This document shows positions 26,595 through 34,607 of a stretch of 64,000 bases of DNA, one piece after another. This DNA comes from Candidatus Poribacteria bacterium (GTDB lineage Bacteria; Poribacteria; WGA-4E; PCPOR2b). The notes beneath the pieces are model-generated. The model was given only the letters and a program-made list of their open reading frames with translations. It had not been told where the DNA came from and searched no databases. Position 1 is the stretch's first letter. Each line of letters begins with the position of its first letter. The stretch spans positions 1 through 64,000 of the forward strand of contig JAJEAL010000145.1 in assembly GCA_022822785.1 (NCBI GenBank), given 5' to 3'. The position numbers were made by a program, and so were the translations under genes.

Positions 26595-27407
26595 ATGATA
26601 ACGACCTTACTGAACGAGCCGATACAACCGCTAGGTTTGGCTGGCAATCCAAATATGGAGGAGGGTTGTGTTACCACAGCCTATGAGGCAGGGGTCAATT
26701 ACTTCTTCTTTTACAATCAGTCATACCCAATACTTATCAAGGAACTGGCACCGCTGCTAGCCGACAATCGGGAGTCACTTGTTGTCGCCACGGGGAGCGA
26801 GTCGCGTAATCTTAAAACGTTGCGCGTCTACCTCGACGAAATTCGTCGGCAACTGGGGGTAGACACAGTGGATATCTTCTACGCGGAGTACGTCTCTCCT
26901 GGGGATGATATGGAGACGCTGCTCGGCGCGGGGGGTGTGTTTGATGAATTTCACCGGTGGAAAACGGAGGGGCTTATCCGGTACGTCGGTGCCACAACCC
27001 ATAATCGACCAATGGGGGTAGAACTAGTCGAGAGCGGCTGCATTGATGTGCTCATGCACCGCTATAACATGGCGCATCGAGGCGCGGAAGAGCTGGTGCT
27101 TCCCGCAGCACTCAACGCTGAAATCCCGGTCGTTGCATTTACGTGCACACGGTGGGGGTCGTTGCTGAAGGGACATCAAGATTGGGACGGTCCTGTGCCA
27201 ACCGCGGCAGATTGCTATCAATATGTCCTGCACCACCCCGCCGTTCACATCGCACTAACCGCACCGGCAACCCGAGCAGAATTGGCAGAGAACCTAATCG
27301 CTCTGAAGGGCGCCGACCATCTATCACAAAATCTTCCGCTTTGGGAGGCGTACGGCAAACTGGTATACGGTGATGGAACAGATGCGTTTGAAACCCAGTG
27401 GCCCTAG
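26595..27407 (+). CDS. Aldo/keto-reductase-like protein with degenerate active site
   Basis: 270 residues. The ATG at 26595 has GGGAG upstream; an in-frame TTG at 26565 has no binding site. The AKR barrel is recognisable in PLGLAGNPNMEEG, GVNYFFFY, LGVDTVDIFYAEY, LIRYVGATTHN and ALTAPATRAELAENL. Usual AKR catalytic residues are altered: the Asp of the GVNFFDTA motif is Phe, and the Lys expected after LVVAT is Gly. It may not be a classical oxidoreductase. PhyH and alpha/beta hydrolase genes follow on the same strand. Confidence 0.8.
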   Translation: MITTLLNEPIQPLGLAGNPNMEEGCVTTAYEAGVNYFFFYNQSYPILIKELAPLLADNRESLVVATGSESRNLKTLRVYLDEIRRQLGVDTVDIFYAEYVSPGDDMETLLGAGGVFDEFHRWKTEGLIRYVGATTHNRPMGVELVESGCIDVLMHRYNMAHRGAEELVLPAALNAEIPVVAFTCTRWGSLLKGHQDWDGPVPTAADCYQYVLHHPAVHIALTAPATRAELAENLIALKGADHLSQNLPLWEAYGKLVYGDGTDAFETQWP

Positions 27408-27489
27408 CCTCCAGCGAAAAAATATAAGAGAATTGCCAAATTGAAACCAACTTTTGAACCACCCAACCAACCATTAAGGAGCAGGGACA

Positions 27490-28233
27490 GTGACAGACGA
27501 ACAAAAATATCTATTCGACCTACAAGGCTACATTGTCTTGGAAGACGTAGTGCCTCAATCTGTGGTGGAAGCGTGCAACAAGGCGTTAGATCCGTTTGAA
27601 GACATGCCACCAGAAAATTATCCGCCACCGCTCTGTCTCGGCACACCCAAGACGGAGCAGGAGCTCTATATCTCCAATATCCTCGAAGCCGATTCAGTCT
27701 TCAATCCGTTGATTGACCTTCCCGAGGTGTTGGATGTCGTCGAAGGTGTGACCGGCGGTCCGTACCGCCTCAACCATACCTACACAATCTACCGGTGGGG
27801 CGGTGGCTATACAGGGCTGCACATGCACGGCACCCCAATCATCCCCAAATGCCAGTATCATTGCCGTAACGGGCAGATGGTTTCAACGCTGACCAAAGCG
27901 GTATTTCCAATGCTAGATTGTGATGTTGAGGATGGATGCTTCGCCGTCATTCCGGGTGCGCACAAGAGCAACTTCCTCAGACCGTGGGGCAACCACCCCG
28001 ACGAAAACCCGGTCTTGACGCCTATCCCCGCCAAAGCGGGTGATGCCATCATCTTCACCGAAGCTTTGACACACGGCTCAGTGGTGAACACCTCGAAGCG
28101 TCCGCGCCGAACCATCTACTACTGCTACAGCATCGGCTACATGCCCGATTGGGGTGGTCAGAGCTTGGTATTTAGTGATAGCGTCATGGATAATCTGTCA
28201 GAGGCGCAGCGCGAAGTCCTCCGACTGAAGTAG
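27490..28233 (+). CDS. Phytanoyl-CoA dioxygenase (PhyH) family protein
   Basis: 247 residues, GTG start with AAGGAG upstream. A cupin-type Fe(II)/2-oxoglutarate oxygenase: GLHMHGTP holds the first iron His, VIPGAHKSNF is the family signature, and THGSV plus Arg-Arg in RPRRTIYYCY give the distal His and the 2-oxoglutarate-binding Arg. The Asp of the usual His-X-Asp triad is not evident (the motif reads His-Met-His-Gly), so iron binding may differ. Substrate unknown. Confidence 0.88.
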   Translation: MTDEQKYLFDLQGYIVLEDVVPQSVVEACNKALDPFEDMPPENYPPPLCLGTPKTEQELYISNILEADSVFNPLIDLPEVLDVVEGVTGGPYRLNHTYTIYRWGGGYTGLHMHGTPIIPKCQYHCRNGQMVSTLTKAVFPMLDCDVEDGCFAVIPGAHKSNFLRPWGNHPDENPVLTPIPAKAGDAIIFTEALTHGSVVNTSKRPRRTIYYCYSIGYMPDWGGQSLVFSDSVMDNLSEAQREVLRLK

Positions 28234-28269
28234 AGCATCACAGGCAGCGACCTTTGTAGGAGAAACTGA

Positions 28270-29277
28270 ATGTCTGACGTTATTCCAAAGGACATCCGAC
28301 CGACGTTCCCGGTAGATGTTCCCAAAGACAGGATACGCTCGAAACTGCTAGAGCTGCTGGGATTGGACGAGATTTCTGAAGCGGTTGACTTCAGGGAGGG
28401 AATAACGCAGGTCTCGGACGCTCGGCACGGAGAGGATGAGGGCATCCACGTCACCGAGTTGACCTACACGAACTCACTCGGCGAAACGGTTCCGGGGATT
28501 CTCACGATGCCGCGCAACACGTCGGGTCAGCAGCTACCGGGTGTCGTCTGCGTACCCGGAACGGGTGGCTCCGCGGAAATAATCGCAGCCGAGCAGTTTC
28601 ATATATCGGACGACCCACCCGGTATGTTGATCGGTTGGGCGCGTGAGCTAGCACGACGCGGTTTCGTGACGTTGGCGATTTCGCCCAAAGGGAGCGTCAC
28701 CCGACGGCCTGACATAGAGTATTGGAATCTTGAAGGCAAACTCCTCACACCCTACGGCCGCCCGCAGATGGGCATTCTCGTCGAAGAGACGTTGCGCGCA
28801 GCGCGTATCCTCGCAGCAAACGAAGGGGTCGTTTCCGATAGGATCGGGATCACCGGCATGTCGCTCGGCGGGAATGCGACTTGGTATGCGATGGCAGCGG
28901 CGCCGTGGATTCGGGTGGGTGCGCCAATCTGCGGCGGCTTGGGACGCATGAGGACCCTTATCCACGAAGGAAACATCCGACGCCACAGTGCCTACTTCTT
29001 CGTCCCCCACATGCTCCGCCACTTCGATCATCCGGAGGTTGTCGCTGCGTGTATCCCGCCACGTCCATTCATGATGGTGGCGCCCACCCAAGACGAGGAT
29101 ATGCCCCGTGAAGGAGTCGATGAACTGATTCAGGTTGTGGCGCCGGTCTACGCATCATTGGGACATCCGGAGCGATTCAAGGTCTACCAACCGGACGGCA
29201 ACCATCGTTTTCTCGTCGAATACTTTGAGTGGATGGTCAAATGGTTCAGCCGATTTCTGAGGGATAAGGCCACTTGA
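28270..29277 (+). CDS. Alpha/beta hydrolase (dienelactone hydrolase/acetyl-xylan-esterase-like)
   Basis: 335 residues, AGGAG before the ATG. The nucleophile elbow GMSLGG (Ser about residue 199), oxyanion-region VVCVPGTGGS, and the late acid/His segments TQDEDMP and PDGNHRF form a plausible triad. There is no signal peptide. Substrate is unknown. It is the last gene of the run from 26595 and starts 36 bases after the PhyH gene. Confidence 0.88.
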   Translation: MSDVIPKDIRPTFPVDVPKDRIRSKLLELLGLDEISEAVDFREGITQVSDARHGEDEGIHVTELTYTNSLGETVPGILTMPRNTSGQQLPGVVCVPGTGGSAEIIAAEQFHISDDPPGMLIGWARELARRGFVTLAISPKGSVTRRPDIEYWNLEGKLLTPYGRPQMGILVEETLRAARILAANEGVVSDRIGITGMSLGGNATWYAMAAAPWIRVGAPICGGLGRMRTLIHEGNIRRHSAYFFVPHMLRHFDHPEVVAACIPPRPFMMVAPTQDEDMPREGVDELIQVVAPVYASLGHPERFKVYQPDGNHRFLVEYFEWMVKWFSRFLRDKAT

Positions 29278-29303
29278 TCCGGATAGGCTCCACGCCCTTC
29301 AGT

Positions 29304-29485
29304 CGTGTAACAGCAACCGAGTTTTCAAGAAAAAACTCGGTTTATCTTCACGCTTTGCCTCTCTTTTTATATGAACCTTGATTTTTACCCCAACCCCCTT
29401 GAACCCCCCTGCGAAGGGGGAAAGACAAGGGGCCCCTTCGCTTCCCCCCTTGTCAGGGGGACTTATGAATGCGCTGCATAAGTCC
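29304..29485. repeat. Hairpin MITE family A copy 2, followed by C/G-run repeats
   Basis: The hairpin core AACCGAGTTTTCAAG...ACTCGGTT lies at 29315-29342, and the right end TTTTTATATGAACC closes the element at about 29376. Downstream are runs such as CCCCCTTG and CCCCCTGCGAAGGGGG that pair with one another, and the half-end GCTGCATAAGTCCT at 29469-29482. The same CCCCCTTGTCAGGGGGACTT motif occurs near 37437. The region separates two convergent transcripts. Confidence 0.65.
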
Positions 29486-30147
29486 TATTCTTCACAATCA
29501 CAGCACGCGGCTTTACCTTGTGCTTTTTCAAATGCCTCTCTTCCTTCCCTTGCTGCAAAATAGGCAATTCCCAAAGCAGCTACGCTATCTAAATAACCTA
29601 TGTGCGTCAGTTCGTAGATAAGGCTTGATGCCAACAGGACAAACGACATGTAGAGACATACCTTAGTGCATTTCGCATCAGCGATGATGGGTTGGGAATC
29701 TAACTGTTTTCCAACCTTCATCTTCAAAACAATTAGAATCCACATGGTAACGATCGAAATCGCTGAAATAACAATCCCCCAGAAGGTTGTCTCAGGTTGA
29801 TGGCCTTGAACCATATTGAGAACCGCAGTAATAGCAAGCCCCGCCGTCAGTAGATAAAAACAGGTTCCCGTAATACGCAGCGCAGTGATTTCAAATCTAT
29901 CCCTTGACACATCTGGAAAACGGCGGATTCGAGTAATCATGTGGGCGATACCGATTGCTGAAATCACCTCAATAAAGCTATCGACCCCGAAACCGAACAG
30001 TGCAAGCGTTTCGTCCTGAAACCCTAGTAAGGTTGAAACTGTCCCTTCTAGAAAATTATAGCCGATCGTAAATGCGGTCAGTCGTAACGCCCACCCATAC
30101 GCTTGCATTTCTATGTTTTCACTATCCATCTTCTGTGTTAGTAACAT
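29485..30147 (-). CDS. CDF-type cation transporter with Cys-X-X-X-Cys in place of His-X-X-X-Asp
   Basis: 220 residues, six predicted membrane helices, no C-terminal cytoplasmic domain of normal size. The helix-2 site reads GFGVDSFIEVISA (Asp...Glu for the usual Asp...Asp). In helix 5 canonical CDF proteins read ADxxHxxxD; here the segment is ADAKCTKVC, so both metal ligands are Cys. The C terminus is Cys-rich (KAACCDCEE). This suggests a thiophilic or soft metal instead of Zn/Mn, or a family not transporting divalent cations. Family assignment is by motif spacing and by LDSVAALGIAYFAAREG at the end. Confidence 0.75.
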   Translation of the reverse strand: MLLTQKMDSENIEMQAYGWALRLTAFTIGYNFLEGTVSTLLGFQDETLALFGFGVDSFIEVISAIGIAHMITRIRRFPDVSRDRFEITALRITGTCFYLLTAGLAITAVLNMVQGHQPETTFWGIVISAISIVTMWILIVLKMKVGKQLDSQPIIADAKCTKVCLYMSFVLLASSLIYELTHIGYLDSVAALGIAYFAAREGREAFEKAQGKAACCDCEE

Positions 30148-30255
30148 TTAGCGGTTTCTCCTATCAAACGCGAGTTGCTAGGTTCTGTTGACATTTCATT
30201 GTAACCAGATAATAGAAAGCCATAAATTGGTTCACTGAGGTAGAACCCTCAGACA

Positions 30256-30289
30256 AGAAACCGAGTTTTGAAGAAAAAACTCGGTTTCT
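30256..30289. repeat. Hairpin MITE family A, copy 3 (core hairpin)
   Basis: AGAAACCGAGTTTT and its inverse pair around a GAAGA-type loop. The outer ends are poorly preserved in this copy. Confidence 0.7.
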
Positions 30290-30334
30290 GGCAGCTTTTC
30301 CAGTGACTCGAGCGTTTCTCGCGATAGCAAAAGC

Positions 30335-30580
30335 AAAATGTCAACACGCCCTAGTAATCAAACCCGCTCGGCTCCGTTCCGAGAGTCCGAGACCTCGATA
30401 AATCGGGATTCAGAGCAACTTGGATAGACATATCCAAGCCATAAACACCAGACTCTAGCGTAATGTGCTAGGTATCCTATGCAGTGGATTTGTCAATCCA
30501 CTGCGAGCAGCGATTGATTAAATGTGGCTTGCATTCGCTCGGTTTGCAACGCTTTCTATAGCTAGCGACTTCGGTTATCA
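30335..30580. repeat. Shared 20-mer plus composite repeat family C, copy 2
   Basis: Begins with AAAATGTCAACACGCCCTAG (30335-30354, identical to 1667-1686) and continues with CCCGCTCGGCTCCGTTCCG, a CTCGATAAATCGGGAT palindrome half, CTTGGATAGACATATCCAAG, and the perfect palindromic GCAGTGGATTTGTCAATCC block at 30481. Relative to the copy at 8041 the first blocks are inverted and reordered. Confidence 0.6.
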
Positions 30581-30590
30581 ACCCTGCTTA

Positions 30591-32120
30591 TTACCATTCA
30601 TTTTGCCAATTCCCCGTCATCAGTAATCCAATTTTGGATAGGTCATCCCGAAACGCTGTCGCCTCAGTCAATCTGCCCCTATACATAACAAAGATTCGGT
30701 CGCTCAACGCCAAAACCTCATCGAGTTCCGTTGAGATTAGTAAGATCGCGCGCTGCTTTCGACGCTGCTCAAGAAACTGCTGATGTGTGTAGTCGGCGGC
30801 GCCGATGTCCAGGCCACGGGTCGGATTAACAGCCAACAGCAGCTGCGGCTCCTGTGAAAGCTCCCGTGCGATAACCACCTTCTGCTGATTGCCCCCGGAT
30901 AACGACCTCGCCGGTGCATGGGTGTGGGTGGTTCGTACATCATAACGTTGGATGAGTTCCGCGCTATCAGCGTCAATCCGTTTAAGATCCAGAAACGCCG
31001 CCCAACCTTTTAACAGTTTCGACCGATACCCTTTGAGTCGATGAACGTTGAGAACCAGATTCTCTGCAATCGTAAAGCTTAGGATGAGCCCTTCGGTCTG
31101 TCGGTCTTCGGGAATATAGCCATACCCCAGCTGGCGACTTTTGCTCGTGGGAAGATTGGTGATTGCTCTCCCGTTAAAACGGACGGTGCCACTCTGAGCC
31201 CTGTGGAGTCCAACAATCGTCTCAACAAGCTCAATCTGTCCATTGCCATCAATACCAGCGATCCCCACAATTTCGCCGGCACGAACATCAAACGAAGTGC
31301 CATCAACGATCCGACGGCCATCATGGTCTATAGCGATTAAATTTCGTATTTCAAGGATTGGGTCCCCGGGTGTTTGCTCGCTTCGCTGAATCTCTGGCAA
31401 CTGGTGTCCGACCATCTGTTGCGCCAAATGGGTGGGAGAGGTATCATCGACCGCTGTCGTCCCGACCCGCTTGCCACGCCGCAACACCGTAATCCGATCG
31501 CTAATTTCCATCGCCTCCTTCAGCTTATGGCTGATGAAAACAATGGCATGTCCATCCGACTTTAGACGACGGAGGATGGTGAATAGTTCCGTAATCTCTT
31601 GTGGCGACAGCACCGCGGTCGGCTCATCAAGGATAAGGATTCGCGCCTCCGCCGACAACGCTTTGAGAATCTCCACCCGTTGCTGAAGCCCGACCGACAG
31701 CTGCCCGACCTGCACCTGCGGTGAGATAGACAGTCCGTAACGGGTGGAAAGCTGCTGAACATTTTCTTCCGCTTCGGTCCGTCGAAACCGGAATTTTCCA
31801 CGTCCAGCATAGAGGGAAATATTTTCAGCGACACTCAGCGACGGCACGAGCATAAAGTGCTGATGCACCATACCCAATCCCAAGTCAATCGCCGTCTTTG
31901 GGGAATCAACAATTCTCGACTTTCCATCAATTAGCATCTCGCCGGCATCGGGCTGATATAAGCCGTAGATTAGGTTCATCAAGGTGGACTTACCCGCCCC
32001 GTTTTCACCGAGTAGGGCATGAATCTCTCCGCGTTCTAACGTGAAGTCCACGGTGTCCACGGCGAGGTTATTCCCGAAGGCTTTGCTGATGCCGTGCAGT
32101 TCAAGTGCGAGTGATGCCAA
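30591..32120 (-). CDS. ABC transporter ATPase, two-domain (sugar/nucleoside, BMP-type importer)
   Basis: 509 residues with tandem ATPase domains, the architecture of RbsA/NupO-type proteins. Domain 1 has Walker A GENGAGKST, Q-loop region MVHQHFMLVPSLSVAEN, signature LSVGLQQRVEI and Walker B ILILDEPTA. Domain 2 has the degenerate Walker A GIDGNGQ and LSGGNQQKVVIAREL, with LLLAVNPTRGLD. It should power uptake with two permeases, which are not in this window, and with a BMP-type binding protein such as that at 36263. A broken second copy of its 5' end is at 33363-33419. Confidence 0.93.
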   Translation of the reverse strand: MASLALELHGISKAFGNNLAVDTVDFTLERGEIHALLGENGAGKSTLMNLIYGLYQPDAGEMLIDGKSRIVDSPKTAIDLGLGMVHQHFMLVPSLSVAENISLYAGRGKFRFRRTEAEENVQQLSTRYGLSISPQVQVGQLSVGLQQRVEILKALSAEARILILDEPTAVLSPQEITELFTILRRLKSDGHAIVFISHKLKEAMEISDRITVLRRGKRVGTTAVDDTSPTHLAQQMVGHQLPEIQRSEQTPGDPILEIRNLIAIDHDGRRIVDGTSFDVRAGEIVGIAGIDGNGQIELVETIVGLHRAQSGTVRFNGRAITNLPTSKSRQLGYGYIPEDRQTEGLILSFTIAENLVLNVHRLKGYRSKLLKGWAAFLDLKRIDADSAELIQRYDVRTTHTHAPARSLSGGNQQKVVIARELSQEPQLLLAVNPTRGLDIGAADYTHQQFLEQRRKQRAILLISTELDEVLALSDRIFVMYRGRLTEATAFRDDLSKIGLLMTGNWQNEW

Positions 32121-32188
32121 TGGATGAATTTCCCTTTATTCAGCGCCCGAGTGCCGCTCGACCGAAATACCATTTCTGCCGCGATGCT

Positions 32189-33301
32189 CTAGTTCACACG
32201 ATACGCTTCCACAACCTGCGTATCCAATTCTACGCCTAGCCCCGGAGCATCCGTTAGGTGCAACTTCCCATCTTGGAAACGCATCCTGTGAGGCACCAGG
32301 TCTTGCGCCAGCGGAGACGGAGCACGCGTAAATTCCGTCATCGGCTTCTCGAAAGTGGCAGCCCATTGGGCAGAAGCGGCGAGTAGGATACCGGTCCCAA
32401 AGGCATGAGGGACCGTCCATGCCCCGGTATCTTGTGCCGAAGCCGCAATCTGCGTGCCCCCGGTGATACCCCCAACTCGGCCCAGATCGGGCTGAACCAC
32501 CTGTATCCGCCCACCGTTGAGCAAGTTCTCGTACTCTTCGACTAACGTCAGCGCCTCGCCGGCGGCAATCGGTATCGACGACGATTCGGAGAGCGTCCTG
32601 TAGCCTATCGTGTCGTAGGGACTCAACGGCTCTTCAAGCCAAGAGACATCGTATTTCTGAAACCGCTCGACGCGCTCCAGTGCCGTCTCTACATCCCAAG
32701 CGCGACCGGCATCTACCATCAGATCTATTTCAGATCCTAGGGCATCACGAGCGGCGGCAACCAACGCCTCGTCGAGGTCCGGGTCCGGTCCCATCGGCGC
32801 CCAACCGTATTTCACTGCCCGATACCCTTGTTCCAAAAATCCCCGCGCAGACTCTGCCGTCAACTCTGGACGTTGGGGCCAGAGAACACTCGCATAACAC
32901 GGCACAGCGTCAACTGGAGTCTCGCTGAGTAAAGCACGGACAGGCACCCCCATCGCCTTACCGCGGAGATCCCATAGCGCCATATCAATCCCGCTCATCG
33001 CCTGTCGGGTAACGCCACCGGGACCGTACCACGCTGTGCCCTCGATCATTGCCCGTGAAATGCCATCTATATCGTCGGCCTCCATGCCCTTCACAATGGA
33101 GGCCAGCCCGTGCCGAAAAGGCGCAGAACGCGGAGCATCAATCACCGCACGGGCGACATACGAGCAGGAGACTACCTCTCCTAATCCGGTGAGGCCGGCA
33201 TCGGTGTGCACCCGCACAACGAGACAGTCTTGGGTGCCATCAGCAACCTCTTGAACAACAGGCAAGCGTAGATGCAAGGTTTCAACTTCGGTAATTTTCA
33301 T
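32189..33301 (-). CDS. Mandelate racemase/muconate lactonizing enzyme family protein
   Basis: 370 residues from the ATG at 33301 (MKITEVETLHLRLP, the typical family start); the frame extends 32 codons upstream without homology. Enolase superfamily: YRAVKYGW lysine, metal ligands in LMVDAGRAWD, WLEEPLSP and IAAGEAL, and the Asp/His dyad in QPDLGRVGG and VPHAFGTG place it in the mandelate racemase subgroup, probably a sugar-acid dehydratase or racemase. It sits between an ATPase-gene remnant and the intact ATPase gene, flanked by a 17-bp direct repeat. Confidence 0.9.
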   Translation of the reverse strand: MKITEVETLHLRLPVVQEVADGTQDCLVVRVHTDAGLTGLGEVVSCSYVARAVIDAPRSAPFRHGLASIVKGMEADDIDGISRAMIEGTAWYGPGGVTRQAMSGIDMALWDLRGKAMGVPVRALLSETPVDAVPCYASVLWPQRPELTAESARGFLEQGYRAVKYGWAPMGPDPDLDEALVAAARDALGSEIDLMVDAGRAWDVETALERVERFQKYDVSWLEEPLSPYDTIGYRTLSESSSIPIAAGEALTLVEEYENLLNGGRIQVVQPDLGRVGGITGGTQIAASAQDTGAWTVPHAFGTGILLAASAQWAATFEKPMTEFTRAPSPLAQDLVPHRMRFQDGKLHLTDAPGLGVELDTQVVEAYRVN

Positions 33302-33362
33302 AGACAAAAGCTGTTTATTCCCACTGCACTCCTGACGCGTAAGGATGTCCCAAATATAAACC

Positions 33363-33419
33363 TTATGATTTGGTAATACCGTGCAGTTCAAGTGCAAAGG
33401 ACGATCTAGTAGAGTCCAT
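33363..33419 (-). pseudogene. Remnant of an ABC ATPase gene start
   Basis: Eighteen codons starting ATG at 33419 and ending in TAA read Met-Asp-Ser-Thr-Arg-Ser-Ser-Phe-Ala-Leu-Glu-Leu-His-Gly-Ile-Thr-Lys-Ser. Residues 9-17 match the start of the intact ATPase at 32120 (Ala-Leu-Glu-Leu-His-Gly-Ile-Ser-Lys). At DNA level 17 bases, CCGTGCAGTTCAAGTGC, are identical. It is the broken 5' end of a second copy. Confidence 0.65.
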
Positions 33420-33436
33420 CAGCCGGTTAAGACCCC

Positions 33437-34597
33437 TCACGAACGAAAAAAACGCTCATCCGTCTCCTCAAAAAATAACTCTTCACTTTGAATCGCCATC
33501 TCAACAGCAATTCGATCTTTTAAGATATGCGGACTGAAATTTTTGCGAACTTCTTCATCAATTCGATTTAGTAAAAATGGGATTTCGTGACCAGGATTGT
33601 TTATTTGACAATCAGCTGCCATGATGCGTAGCATATCCTCTAAATGATCTTTGTGTACTTCAAAACCGAATGTCTTGTTCCGGGGCTTAAAGACACCTCT
33701 GAATATATCATGGGTAATGTCACTCTTAATAAACTCCTCCGATACATAACGGTTACGGGTTGTGTTACTCCGATTTAAGTGATCTGCTAAAGTTTCAATT
33801 ACATAAATCTCACCGGATTTAAGGGCACGAGCGAATTTGGTAAATACAGGATTCGCTATATTTTTGATAACACCCAGAATTTGCTTTTTTTCACTTGCAA
33901 ACAACCTGTTATACAATTGCACTCCTGCTTGATTTGATATAAGGTATTCATCAACCAAAGGACCATCCAAGAACAGATACGACTCATCAATTTCAAGACA
34001 GTGTTCAACTTCATAGTATCGTAAGTAACCTGTCGGATATATACCGAAAAGACCTCGTTTTTCGCGTGCAATGAACTCATCCGTATCGACTGTATCAGAA
34101 AGCAAAACTTTGCTTGACCAATAGTGTAACGAGTCTTGCATTGGCCGACCATGTGAGAGGCTACCAATGCCAACACAAATCGCTTGCCCTGCTGAATACT
34201 TTTGCATCGGAAGGGCGAAGGTGCCGTCTATAGCGGCAACCTCCCCTTTCTCTAATTCTTTCGCCTTACTGAATAAACCAAACTCCACCTTACGCAATGG
34301 GGGTAAATAGGAATCGGCCGAATCATCTTCCATAGTCTTGCGCGCTTCCTGTATTGCCTGATTTACCTGATCGCTATTGAGCATTTCTACAATATCTTCA
34401 GCGATCTCACCGAAATTAGAGGCGAACTCATTTCTCGATACACGTCTTGATCTATTGAGGAGTTCGTGGAACATCTCATCGGAATTAGCGGAATTAGCGG
34501 TAGATCCATCTCTCGATTCATTGAAAGGTTCGTGAACCGTTTCAACCTGTCGCTTGGGTTTCGATGGGTTGAAGAATTCCCAAATCCTTTTGAACAT
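33437..34597 (-). CDS. nurA: NurA-domain nuclease, partner of HerA
   Basis: 386 residues. The N-terminal about 95 residues are polar and variable. The RNase-H-like NurA domain follows: VAAIDGTFALP with metal-binding Asp124, YLFLDGPLVDE with Asp211, and a distal FGFEVHKDHLEDMLR with acidic/basic residues. NurA works with HerA to resect DNA 5' ends in archaea, and bacterial HerA-NurA pairs have been linked to phage defence. It starts 10 bases after the HerA stop, clearly cotranscribed. The assignment rests on motifs and on the HerA neighbour. Confidence 0.82.
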   Translation of the reverse strand: MFKRIWEFFNPSKPKRQVETVHEPFNESRDGSTANSANSDEMFHELLNRSRRVSRNEFASNFGEIAEDIVEMLNSDQVNQAIQEARKTMEDDSADSYLPPLRKVEFGLFSKAKELEKGEVAAIDGTFALPMQKYSAGQAICVGIGSLSHGRPMQDSLHYWSSKVLLSDTVDTDEFIAREKRGLFGIYPTGYLRYYEVEHCLEIDESYLFLDGPLVDEYLISNQAGVQLYNRLFASEKKQILGVIKNIANPVFTKFARALKSGEIYVIETLADHLNRSNTTRNRYVSEEFIKSDITHDIFRGVFKPRNKTFGFEVHKDHLEDMLRIMAADCQINNPGHEIPFLLNRIDEEVRKNFSPHILKDRIAVEMAIQSEELFFEETDERFFRS

Positions 34598-34607
34598 TTG
34601 AAATTTC

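Noticed and set aside
33302-33397. Longer N terminus for the mandelate-racemase-like protein
   Set aside because: The extra 32 codons overlap the ATPase-gene remnant and have no family homology; MKITEVETLHLRL at 33301 is the usual start.
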